Origin: Meghimatium bilineatum | Taxonomy: Eukaryota; Mollusca; Gastropoda; Stylommatophora; Philomycidae | DNA length: 64,000 nucleotides | Reading direction: 5' to 3' | Assembly: GCA_034231615.1 (NCBI GenBank) | Contig: CM067298.1 | Location: 52,976,883 to 53,040,882 of the forward strand | In this document: positions 1-12,553 of the stretch, piece by piece | Layout of the letters: each line of letters opens with the position of its first letter | Position numbering within the stretch: the first letter of the stretch is position 1 | Notes under the pieces: model-generated | The model's database searches: none | The model's input: the letters and a program-made list of their open reading frames with translations, nothing else | What the model was told of the DNA's origin: nothing | Program-made: the position numbers and the translations under genes

Positions 1-1190
1 AACTTTTCAACATATTTCATAAATGTATCTAGTTTATCATTAGAAATATATTTTTGTATTTTCTTTTTCAAACTTTTCAACACATCTCATAAATGTATCT
101 ACCGGTAGTTTATCATTAGAAATATATTTTTTTATTTTCTTTTTCAAACTTTTCAACACATCTCATAAATGTATCTACCTGTAGATTATCACTAGAAATA
201 TATCTTTTCATTTTCTTTCTCAAACTTTTCAACACATTTCATAAATGTATATAGTTTATCATAAGAAATATATTTTTTTAATTTTCTTTTTTAAACTTTT
301 CAACACATCTCATAAATGTATCTACCGGTAGATTATCACTAGAAATATATGTTTTCATTTTCTTTTTCAAACTTTTCAACACATCTCATAAATGTATCTA
401 CCTGTAGATTATCACTAGAAATATATCTTTTCACTTTCTTTTTCAAACTTTTCAACACATTTCTTAAATGTATATAGTTTATCATTAGAAATATATTTTT
501 TTATTTTCTTTTTCAAACTTTTCAACACATCTCATAAATGTATCTACCTGTAGATTATCACTAGAAATATATCTTTTCATTTTCTTTCTCAAACTTTTCA
601 ACACATTTCATAAATGTATATAGTTTATCATAAGAAATATATTTTTTTAATTTTCTTTTTCAAACTTTTCAACACATCTCATAAATGTATCTACCAGTAG
701 ATTATCACTAGAAATATATGTTTTCATTTTCTTTTTCAAACTTTTCAACACGTTTCATATATGTATATAGTTTATCATAAGAAATATATTTTTTTAATTT
801 TCTTTTTCAAACTTTTCAACACATTTCATAAATGTATATAGTTTATCATAGGAAATATATTTTTTTAAATTTCTTGTTCAAACTTTTCAACATATTTCAT
901 AAATGTATCTAGTTTATCACTAGAAATATATTTTTTGATTTTCTTTTTCAAACTTTTCAACACATCTCATAAATGTATCTACCAATAGTTTATCATTGAA
1001 AATATATTTTTTATATATTCTTGTTCAAACATTTCAACATATTTCATAAATGTATATAGTTTATCACTAGAAATATATTTTTTGATTGTCATTTTCAAAC
1101 TTTTCAGCACATCTCATAAATGTATCAACCAGTAGTGTATCACTAGAAATATATTTTTTAATTTTCTTTTTCAAACGTTTCAACACATCT

Positions 1191-1215
1191 CATAAATTGA
1201 TTGTCAAATCATTAG
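1191..1215. repeat. Variant monomer lacking the palindromic core (first example)
   Basis: Here the core is replaced: after CTCATAAA the sequence goes to TTGATTGTCAAATCATTAG instead of TGTATCTACCGGTAG. The same variant recurs near 2364, 2512, 8872, 13693, 16171, 17904, 19126, 21242, 23797, 25178, 28175, 30967, 35389, 44871, 47928, 53565, 54424 and 54846. It appears inverted at 55326 and 55743. It is usually followed by a shortened linker (TTTTTTTGATTTTCAAAC), so it works as a phase marker for the higher-order structure. Confidence 0.88.
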
Positions 1216-3840
1216 AAATATATTTTTTTGATTTTCAAACTTTTCAACACATCTCATAAATGTATCTACCGGTAGATTATCACTAGAAATATATCTTGTC
1301 ACTTTCTTTTTCAAACTTTTCAACACATTTCATAAATGTATATAGTTTATCATTAGAAATATATTTTTTTATTTTCTTTTTCAAACTTTTCAACACATCT
1401 CATAAATGTATCTACCGGTAGTTTATCATTAGAAATATATTTTTTTATTTTCTTTTTCAAACTTTTCAACATATTTCATAAATGTATCTAGTTTATCATT
1501 AGAAATATATTTTTTTATTTTCTTTTTCAAACTTTTCAACACATCTCATAAATGTATCTACCGGTAGATTATCACTAGAAATATATGTTTTCATTTTCTT
1601 TTTCAAACTTTTCAACACATTTCATAAATGTATCTAGTTTATCATTCAAAATATATTTTTTTATTTTCTTTTTCAAACTTTTCAACACATCTCATAAATG
1701 TATCTACCGGTAGTTTATCATTAGAAATATATATTTTTATTTTATTTTTCAAACTTTTCAACACATCTCATAAATGTATCTACCTGTAGATTATCACTAG
1801 AAATATATCTTTTCATTTTCTTTTTCAAACTTTTCAACACATCTCATAAATGTATCTACCAGTAGTTTATTATAAGAAATATATTTTTCATTTTCTTTTT
1901 CAAACTTTTCAACACATCTCATAAAAGTATCTACCGGTAGATTATCACTAAAATTATATCTTTTCACTTTCTTTTTCAAACTTTTCAACATATTTCATAA
2001 ATGTATATAGTTTATCACTAGAAATATATTTTTTTATTTCCTTTTTCAAACTTTTCAACACATCTCATAAATGTATCTACCGGTAGTTTATCATTAGAAA
2101 TATATTTTTTTATTTTCTTTTTCAAACTTTTCAACATATTTCATAAATGTATCTAGTTTATCATTAGAAATATATTTTTTTTTTTTTTTCTAAATTTTCA
2201 ACACATCTCATAAATGTATCTACCGGTAGTTTATCATTAGAAATATATTTTTTTATTTTCTTTTTCAAACTTTTCAACACATCTCATAAATGTATCTACC
2301 GGTAGATTATCACTAGAAATATATCTTTTCACTTTCTTTTTCAAACTTTTCAATACATCTCATAAATTGATTGTCAAATCATTAGAAATATATTTTTTTG
2401 ATTTTCAAACTTTTCAACATATCTCATAAATGTATCAACCAGTAGTGTATCACTAGAAATATATTTTTTAATTTTCTTTTTCAAACGTTTCAACACATCT
2501 CATAAATTGATTGTCAAATCATTAGAATTATATTTTTTTGATTTTCAAACTTTTCAACACATCTCATAAATGTATCTACCGTTAGATTATCACTAGAAAT
2601 ATATCTTTTCACGTTCTTTTTCAAACTTTTCAACACATTTCTTAAATGTATATAGTTTATCATTAGAAATATTATTTATTTTTTTTCTTGTTCAAACTTT
2701 TCAACACATTTCATAAATGAATATAGTTTATCATTAGAAATATATTTTGTTTATTTTCTTGTCCAAACTTTTCAACATATTTCATAAATGTATATAGTTT
2801 ATCACTAGAAATATATTTTTTTATTGTCTTTTTCAAACTTTTCAGCACATCTCATAAATGTATCAACCAGTAGTGTATCACTAGAAATATATTTTTTTAT
2901 TTTCTTTTTCAAACTTTTCAACACTTCTCATAAATGTATCTACCGGTAGTTTATCATTAGAAATATTATTTTTTTATTTTCTTGTTCAAACTTTTCAACA
3001 CATTTCATAAATGAATATAGTTTATCATTAGAAATATATTTTGTTTATTTTCTTGTCCAAACTTTTCAACATATTTCATAAATGTATATAGTTTATCACT
3101 AGAAATATATTTTTTGATTGTCTTTTTCAAACTTTTCAGCACATCTCATAAATGTATCAACCAGTAGTGTATCACTAGAAATATATTTTTTTATTTTCTT
3201 TTTCAAACTTTTCAACACTTCTCATAAATGTATCTACCGGTAGTTTATCATTAGAAATATATTTTTTTATTTTCTTTTTCAATCTTTTCAACACATCTCA
3301 TAAATGTATCTACCGGTAGATTATCACTAAAAATATATCTTTTCACTTTCTTTTTCAAACTTTTCAACATATTTCATAAATGTATATAGTTTATCACTAG
3401 AAATATATTTTTTGATTTCCTTTTTCAAACTTTTCAACACATCTCATAAATGTATCTACCGGTAGTTTATCATTAGAAATATATTCTTTTTCAAACTTTT
3501 CAACATATTTCATAAATATATCTAGTTTATCATTAGAAATATATTTTTTTATTTTCTTTTTCAAACTTTTCAACACATCTCATAAATGTATCTACCGGTA
3601 GTTTATCATTAGAAATATATTTTTTTATTTTCTTTTTCAATCTTTTCAACACATCTCATAAATGTATCTACCGGTAGATTATCACTAAAAATATATCTTT
3701 TCACTTTCTTTTTCAAACTTTTCAACATATTTCATAAATGTATATAGTTTATCACTAGAAATATATTTTTTGATTTCCTTTTTCAAACTTTTCAACACAT
3801 CTCATAAATGTATCTACCGGTAGTTTATCATTAGAAATAT

Positions 3841-6800
3841 ATTCTTTTTCAAACTTTTCAACATATTTCATAAATATATCTAGTTTATCATTAGAAATAT
3901 ATTTTTTTATTTTCTTTTTCAAACTTTTCAACACATCTCATAAATGTATCTACCGGTAGTTTATCATTAGAAATATATTTTTTTATTTTCTTTTTCAAAC
4001 TTTTCAACACATCTCATAAATGCATCTACCGGTAGATTATCACTAGAAATATTATTTTTTTGATTTCCTTTTTCAAACTTTTCAACACATCTCATAAATG
4101 TATCTACGGTAGTTTATCATTAGAAATATATTTTTTTTATTTTGAAACTTTTCAACACATTTCATAAATGTATCTACCAGTAGTTTATTATAAGAAATAT
4201 ATTTTTTCATTTTCTTTTTCAAACTTTTCAACACATCTCATAAATGTATCTACCGGTAGATTATCACTAAAAATATATCTTTTCACTTTCTTTTTCAAAC
4301 TTTTCAACATATTTCATAAATGTATATAGTTTATCACTAGAAATATATTTTTTGATTTCCTTTTTCAAACTTTTCAACACATCTCATAAATGTATCTACC
4401 GGTAGTTTATCATTAGAAATATATTTTTTTATTTTCTTTTTCAAACTTTTCAACATATTTCATAAATGTATCTAGTTTATCATTGGAAATATATTTTTTT
4501 ATTTTCTTTTTCAAACTTTTCAACACATCTCATAAATGTATCTACTGGTAGTTTATCATTAGAAATATATTTTTTTATTTTCTTTTTCAAACTTTTCAAC
4601 ATATTTCATAAATGTATCTAGTTTATCATTAGAAATATATTTTTTTATTTTTTTTCTTTTTCAAACTTTTCAACACATCTCATAAATGTATCTACCGGTA
4701 GTTTATCATTAGAAATATATTTTTTTATTTTCTTTTTCAAACTTTTCAACACATCTCATAAATGTATCTACCGGTAGATTATCACTAGAAATATATGTTT
4801 TCATTTTCTTTTTCAAACTTTTCAACACATTTCATAAATGTATATAGTTTATCATAGGAAATATATTTTTTTTATTTTCTTTTTCAAACTTTTCAACATA
4901 TTTCATAAATGTATCTAGTTTATCATTCAAAATATATTTTTTTGATTTTCTTTTTCAAACTTTTCAACACATCTCATAAATGTATCTACCGGTAGTTTAT
5001 CATTAGAAATATATTTTTTTATTTTCTTTTTCAATCTTTTCAACACATCTCATAAATGTATCTACCGGTAGATTATCACTAAAAATATATCTTTTCACTT
5101 TCTTTTTCAAACTTTTCAACATATTTCATAAATGTATATAGTTTATCACTAGAAATATATTTTTTGATTTCCTTTTTCAAACTTTTCAACACATCTCATA
5201 AATGTATCTACCGGTAGTTTATCATTAGAAATATATTCTTTTTCAAACTTTTCAACATATTTCATAAATATATCTAGTTTATCATTAGAAATATATTTTT
5301 TTATTTTCTTTTTCAAACTTTTCAACACATCTCATAAATGTATCTACCGGTAGTTTATCATTAGAAATATATTTTTTTATTTTCTTTTTCAAACTTTTCA
5401 ACACATCTCATAAATGCATCTACCGGTAGATTATCACTAGAAATATTATTTTTTTGATTTCCTTTTTCAAACTTTTCAACACATCTCATAAATGTATCTA
5501 CGGTAGTTTATCATTAGAAATATATTTTTTTTATTTTGAAACTTTTCAACACATTTCATAAATGTATCTACCAGTAGTTTATTATAAGAAATATATTTTT
5601 TCATTTTCTTTTTCAAACTTTTCAACACATCTCATAAATGTATCTACCGGTAGATTATCACTAAAAATATATCTTTTCACTTTCTTTTTCAAACTTTTCA
5701 ACATATTTCATAAATGTATATAGTTTATCACTAGAAATATATTTTTTGATTTCCTTTTTCAAACTTTTCAACACATCTCATAAATGTATCTACCGGTAGT
5801 TTATCATTAGAAATATATTTTTTTATTTTCTTTTTCAAACTTTTCAACATATTTCATAAATGTATCTAGTTTATCATTGGAAATATATTTTTTTATTTTC
5901 TTTTTCAAACTTTTCAACACATCTCATAAATGTATCTACTGGTAGTTTATCATTAGAAATATATTTTTTTATTTTCTTTTTCAAACTTTTCAACATATTT
6001 CATAAATGTATCTAGTTTATCATTAGAAATATATTTTTTTATTTTTTTTCTTTTTCAAACTTTTCAACACATCTCATAAATGTATCTACCGGTAGTTTAT
6101 CATTAGAAATATATTTTTTTATTTTCTTTTTCAAACTTTTCAACACATCTCATAAATGTATCTACCGGTAGATTATCACTAGAAATATATGTTTTCATTT
6201 TCTTTTTCAAACTTTTCAACACATTTCATAAATGTATATAGTTTATCATAGGAAATATATTTTTTTTATTTTCTTTTTCAAACTTTTCAACATATTTCAT
6301 AAATGTATCTAGTTTATCATTCAAAATATATTTTTTTGATTTTCTTTTTCAAACTTTTCAACACATCTCATAAATGTATCTACCGGTAGTTTATCATTAG
6401 AAATATATTTTTTTATTTTCTTTTTCAATCTTTTCAACACATCTCATAAATGTATCTACCGGTAGATTATCACTAAAAATATATCTTTTCACTTTCTTTT
6501 TCAAACTTTTCAACATATTTCATAAATGTATATAGTTTATCACTAGAAATATATTTTTTGATTTCCTTTTTCAAACTTTTCAACACATCTCATAAATGTA
6601 TCTACCGGTAGTTTATCATTAGAAATATATTCTTTTTCAAACTTTTCAACATATTTCATAAATATATCTAGTTTATCATTAGAAATATATTTTTTTATTT
6701 TCTTTTTCAAACTTTTCAACACATCTCATAAATGTATCTACCGGTAGTTTATCATTAGAAATATATTTTTTTATTTTCTTTTTCAAACTTTTCAACACAT

Positions 6801-7730
6801 CTCATAAATGCATCTACCGGTAGATTATCACTAGAAATATTATTTTTTTGATTTCCTTTTTCAAACTTTTCAACACATCTCATAAATGTATCTACGGTAG
6901 TTTATCATTAGAAATATATTTTTTTTATTTTGAAACTTTTCAACACATTTCATAAATGTATCTACCAGTAGTTTATTATAAGAAATATATTTTTTCATTT
7001 TCTTTTTCAAACTTTTCAACACATCTCATAAATGTATCTACCGGTAGATTATCACTAAAAATATATCTTTTCACTTTCTTTTTCAAACTTTTCAACATAT
7101 TTCATAAATGTATATAGTTTATCACTAGAAATATATTTTTTGATTTCCTTTTTCAAACTTTTCAACACATCTCATAAATGTATCTACCGGTAGTTTATCA
7201 TTAGAAATATATTTTTTTATTTTCTTTTTCAAACTTTTCAACATATTTCATAAATGTATCTAGTTTATCATTGGAAATATATTTTTTTATTTTCTTTTTC
7301 AAACTTTTCAACACATCTCATAAATGTATCTACTGGTAGTTTATCATTAGAAATATATTTTTTTATTTTCTTTTTCAAACTTTTCAACATATTTCATAAA
7401 TGTATCTAGTTTATCATTAGAAATATATTTTTTTATTTTTTTTCTTTTTCAAACTTTTCAACACATCTCATAAATGTATCTACCGGTAGTTTATCATTAG
7501 AAATATATTTTTTTATTTTCTTTTTCAAACTTTTCAACACATCTCATAAATGTATCTACCGGTAGATTATCACTAGAAATATATGTTTTCATTTTCTTTT
7601 TCAAACTTTTCAACACATTTCATAAATGTATATAGTTTATCATAGGAAATATATTTTTTTTATTTTCTTTTTCAAACTTTTCAACATATTTCATAAATGT
7701 ATCTAGTTTATCATTCAAAATATATTTTTT
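3841..7730. repeat. 1,394-bp higher-order repeat, two full copies plus partial
   Basis: A distinctive shortened monomer junction (ATATATTCTTTTTCAAAC, in which the usual T-run and ATTTTC are lost) recurs with its ATTC at 3841, 5235 and 6629, exactly 1,394 bp apart each time. Neighbouring variants recur in the same order: the TGCATC monomer, the short TTTTGAAAC linker, the TTGGAAAT unit and the extended TTTTTTTTCTTTTTC linker. The third copy diverges near 7,730, where the linker loses a G. This is a multi-monomer higher-order repeat of about 19 monomers. Confidence 0.9.
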
Positions 7731-10058
7731 TATTTTCTTTTTCAAACTTTTCAACACATCTCATAAATGTATCTACCGGTAGTTTATCATTAGAAATATA
7801 TATTTTTATTTTATTTTTCAAACTTTTCAACACATCTCATAAATGTATCTACCTGTAGATTATCACTAGAAATATATCTTTTCATTTTCTTTTTCAAACT
7901 TTTCAACACATCTCATAAATGTATCTACCAGTAGTTTATTATAAGAAATATATTTTTCATTTTCTTTTTCAAACTTTTCAACACATCTCATAAAAGTATC
8001 TACCGGTAGATTATCACTAAAAATATATCTTTTCACTTTCTTTTTCAAACTTTTCAACATATTTCATAAATGTATATAGTTTATCACTAGAAATATATTT
8101 TTTTATTTCCTTTTTCAAACTTTTCAACACATCTCATAAATGTATCTAACGGTAGTTTATCATTAGAAATATATGTTTTTTATTTTCTTTTTCAAACTTT
8201 TCAACATATTTCATAAATGTATCTAGTTTATCATTAGAAATATATTTTTTTATTTTCTTTTTCAAACTTTTCAACACATCTCATAAATGTATCTACCGGT
8301 AGTTTATCATTAGAAATATATTTTTTTATTTTCTTTTTCAAACTTTTCAACACATCTCATAAATGTATCTACCGGTAGATTATCACTAGAAATATATCTT
8401 TTCACTTTCTTTTTCAAACTTTTCAATACATTTCTTAAATGTATATAGTTTATCATTAGAAATATTTTTTTTTATTTTCTTGTTCAAACATTTCAACACA
8501 TTTCATAAATGAATATAGTTTATCATTAGAAATATATTTTTTTAAATTTCTTGTTCAAACTTTTCAACATATTTCATAAATGTATATAGTTTATCACTAG
8601 AAATATATTTTTTGATTTTTTTTTCAAACTTTTCAACACATCTCATAAATGTATCTACCTATAGTTTATCATTGGAAATATATTTTTTATATTTTCTTGT
8701 TCAAACATTTCAACATATTTCATAAATGTATATAGTTTATCACTAGAAATATATTTTTTGATTGTCTTTTTCAAACTTTTCAGCACATCTCATAAATGTA
8801 TCAACCAGTAGTGTATCACTAGAAATATATTTTTTAATTTTCTTTTTCAAACGTTTCAACACATCTCATAAATTGATTGTCAAATCATTAGAAATATATA
8901 TTTTTGATTTTCAAACTTTTCAACACATCTCATAAATGTATCTACCGGTAGATTATCACTAGAAATATATCTTTTCACGTTCTTTTTCAAACTTTTCAAC
9001 ACATTTCATAAATGAATATAGTTTATCATTAGAAATATATTTTGTTTATTTTCTTGTCCAAACTTTTCAACATATTTCATAAATGTATATAGTTTATCAC
9101 TAGAAATATATTTTTTGATTGTCTTTTTCAAACTTTTCAGCACATCTCATAAATGTATCAACCAGTAGTGTATCACTAGAAATATATTTTTTTATTTTCT
9201 TTTTCAAACTTTTCAACACATTTCATAAATGAATATAGTTTATCATTAGAAATATATTTTGTTTATTTTCTTGTCCAAACTTTTCAACATATTTCATAAA
9301 TGTATATAGTTTATCACTAGAAATATATTTTTTGATTGTCTTTTTCAAACTTTTCAGCACATCTCATAAATGTATCAACCAGTAGTGTATCACTAGAAAT
9401 ATATTTTTTTATTTTCTTTTTCAAACTTTTCAACACTTCTCATAAATGTATCTACCGGTAGTTTATCATTAGAAATATATTTTTTTATTTTCTTTTTCAA
9501 TCTTTTCAACACATCTCATAAATGTATCTACCGGTAGATTATCACTAAAAATATATCTTTTCACTTTCTTTTTCAAACTTTTCAACATATTTCATAAATG
9601 TATATAGTTTATCACTAGAAATATATTTTTTGATTTCCTTTTTCAAACTTTTCAACACATCTCATAAATGTATCTACCGGTAGTTTATCATTAGAAATAT
9701 ATTCTTTTTCAAACTTTTCAACATATTTCATAAATATATCTAGTTTATCATTAGAAATATATTTTTTTATTTTCTTTTTCAAACTTTTCAACACATCTCA
9801 TAAATGTATCTACCGGTAGTTTATCATTAGAAATATATTTTTTTATTTTCTTTTTCAATCTTTTCAACACATCTCATAAATGTATCTACCGGTAGATTAT
9901 CACTAAAAATATATCTTTTCACTTTCTTTTTCAAACTTTTCAACATATTTCATAAATGTATATAGTTTATCACTAGAAATATATTTTTTGATTTCCTTTT
10001 TCAAACTTTTCAACACATCTCATAAATGTATCTACCGGTAGTTTATCATTAGAAATAT

Positions 10059-12553
10059 ATTCTTTTTCAAACTTTTCAACATATTTCATAAATATATCTA
10101 GTTTATCATTAGAAATATATTTTTTTATTTTCTTTTTCAAACTTTTCAACACATCTCATAAATGTATCTACCGGTAGTTTATCATTAGAAATATATTTTT
10201 TTATTTTCTTTTTCAAACTTTTCAACACATCTCATAAATGCATCTACCGGTAGATTATCACTAGAAATATTATTTTTTTGATTTCCTTTTTCAAACTTTT
10301 CAACACATCTCATAAATGTATCTACGGTAGTTTATCATTAGAAATATATTTTTTTTATTTTGAAACTTTTCAACACATTTCATAAATGTATCTACCAGTA
10401 GTTTATTATAAGAAATATATTTTTTCATTTTCTTTTTCAAACTTTTCAACACATCTCATAAATGTATCTACCGGTAGATTATCACTAAAAATATATCTTT
10501 TCACTTTCTTTTTCAAACTTTTCAACATATTTCATAAATGTATATAGTTTATCACTAGAAATATATTTTTTGATTTCCTTTTTCAAACTTTTCAACACAT
10601 CTCATAAATGTATCTACCGGTAGTTTATCATTAGAAATATATTTTTTTATTTTCTTTTTCAAACTTTTCAACATATTTCATAAATGTATCTAGTTTATCA
10701 TTGGAAATATATTTTTTTATTTTCTTTTTCAAACTTTTCAACACATCTCATAAATGTATCTACTGGTAGTTTATCATTAGAAATATATTTTTTTATTTTC
10801 TTTTTCAAACTTTTCAACATATTTCATAAATGTATCTAGTTTATCATTAGAAATATATTTTTTTATTTTTTTTCTTTTTCAAACTTTTCAACACATCTCA
10901 TAAATGTATCTACCGGTAGTTTATCATTAGAAATATATTTTTTTATTTTCTTTTTCAAACTTTTCAACACATCTCATAAATGTATCTACCGGTAGATTAT
11001 CACTAGAAATATATGTTTTCATTTTCTTTTTCAAACTTTTCAACACATTTCATAAATGTATATAGTTTATCATAGGAAATATATTTTTTTTATTTTCTTT
11101 TTCAAACTTTTCAACATATTTCATAAATGTATCTAGTTTATCATTCAAAATATATTTTTTTGATTTTCTTTTTCAAACTTTTCAACACATCTCATAAATG
11201 TATCTACCGGTAGTTTATCATTAGAAATATATTTTTTTATTTTCTTTTTCAATCTTTTCAACACATCTCATAAATGTATCTACCGGTAGATTATCACTAA
11301 AAATATATCTTTTCACTTTCTTTTTCAAACTTTTCAACATATTTCATAAATGTATATAGTTTATCACTAGAAATATATTTTTTGATTTCCTTTTTCAAAC
11401 TTTTCAACACATCTCATAAATGTATCTACCGGTAGTTTATCATTAGAAATATATTCTTTTTCAAACTTTTCAACATATTTCATAAATATATCTAGTTTAT
11501 CATTAGAAATATATTTTTTTATTTTCTTTTTCAAACTTTTCAACACATCTCATAAATGTATCTACCGGTAGTTTATCATTAGAAATATATTTTTTTATTT
11601 TCTTTTTCAAACTTTTCAACACATCTCATAAATGCATCTACCGGTAGATTATCACTAGAAATATTATTTTTTTGATTTCCTTTTTCAAACTTTTCAACAC
11701 ATCTCATAAATGTATCTACGGTAGTTTATCATTAGAAATATATTTTTTTTATTTTGAAACTTTTCAACACATTTCATAAATGTATCTACCAGTAGTTTAT
11801 TATAAGAAATATATTTTTTCATTTTCTTTTTCAAACTTTTCAACACATCTCATAAATGTATCTACCGGTAGATTATCACTAAAAATATATCTTTTCACTT
11901 TCTTTTTCAAACTTTTCAACATATTTCATAAATGTATATAGTTTATCACTAGAAATATATTTTTTGATTTCCTTTTTCAAACTTTTCAACACATCTCATA
12001 AATGTATCTACCGGTAGTTTATCATTAGAAATATATTTTTTTATTTTCTTTTTCAAACTTTTCAACATATTTCATAAATGTATCTAGTTTATCATTGGAA
12101 ATATATTTTTTTATTTTCTTTTTCAAACTTTTCAACACATCTCATAAATGTATCTACTGGTAGTTTATCATTAGAAATATATTTTTTTATTTTCTTTTTC
12201 AAACTTTTCAACATATTTCATAAATGTATCTAGTTTATCATTAGAAATATATTTTTTTATTTTTTTTCTTTTTCAAACTTTTCAACACATCTCATAAATG
12301 TATCTACCGGTAGTTTATCATTAGAAATATATTTTTTTATTTTCTTTTTCAAACTTTTCAACACATCTCATAAATGTATCTACCGGTAGATTATCACTAG
12401 AAATATATGTTTTCATTTTCTTTTTCAAACTTTTCAACACATTTCATAAATGTATATAGTTTATCATAGGAAATATATTTTTTTTATTTTCTTTTTCAAA
12501 CTTTTCAACATATTTCATAAATGTATCTAGTTTATCATTCAAAATATATTTTT
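10059..12553. repeat. 1,394-bp higher-order repeat, second locus
   Basis: The same marker junction occurs at 10059 and 11453, again 1,394 bp apart, followed by a partial copy that exits near 12,553 in the same way as the first locus. A further marker copy lies 358 bp upstream at 9701, matching the 358-bp step between 3483 and 3841 at the first locus. This locus therefore has one 1,394-bp unit fewer than the first. Confidence 0.88.
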
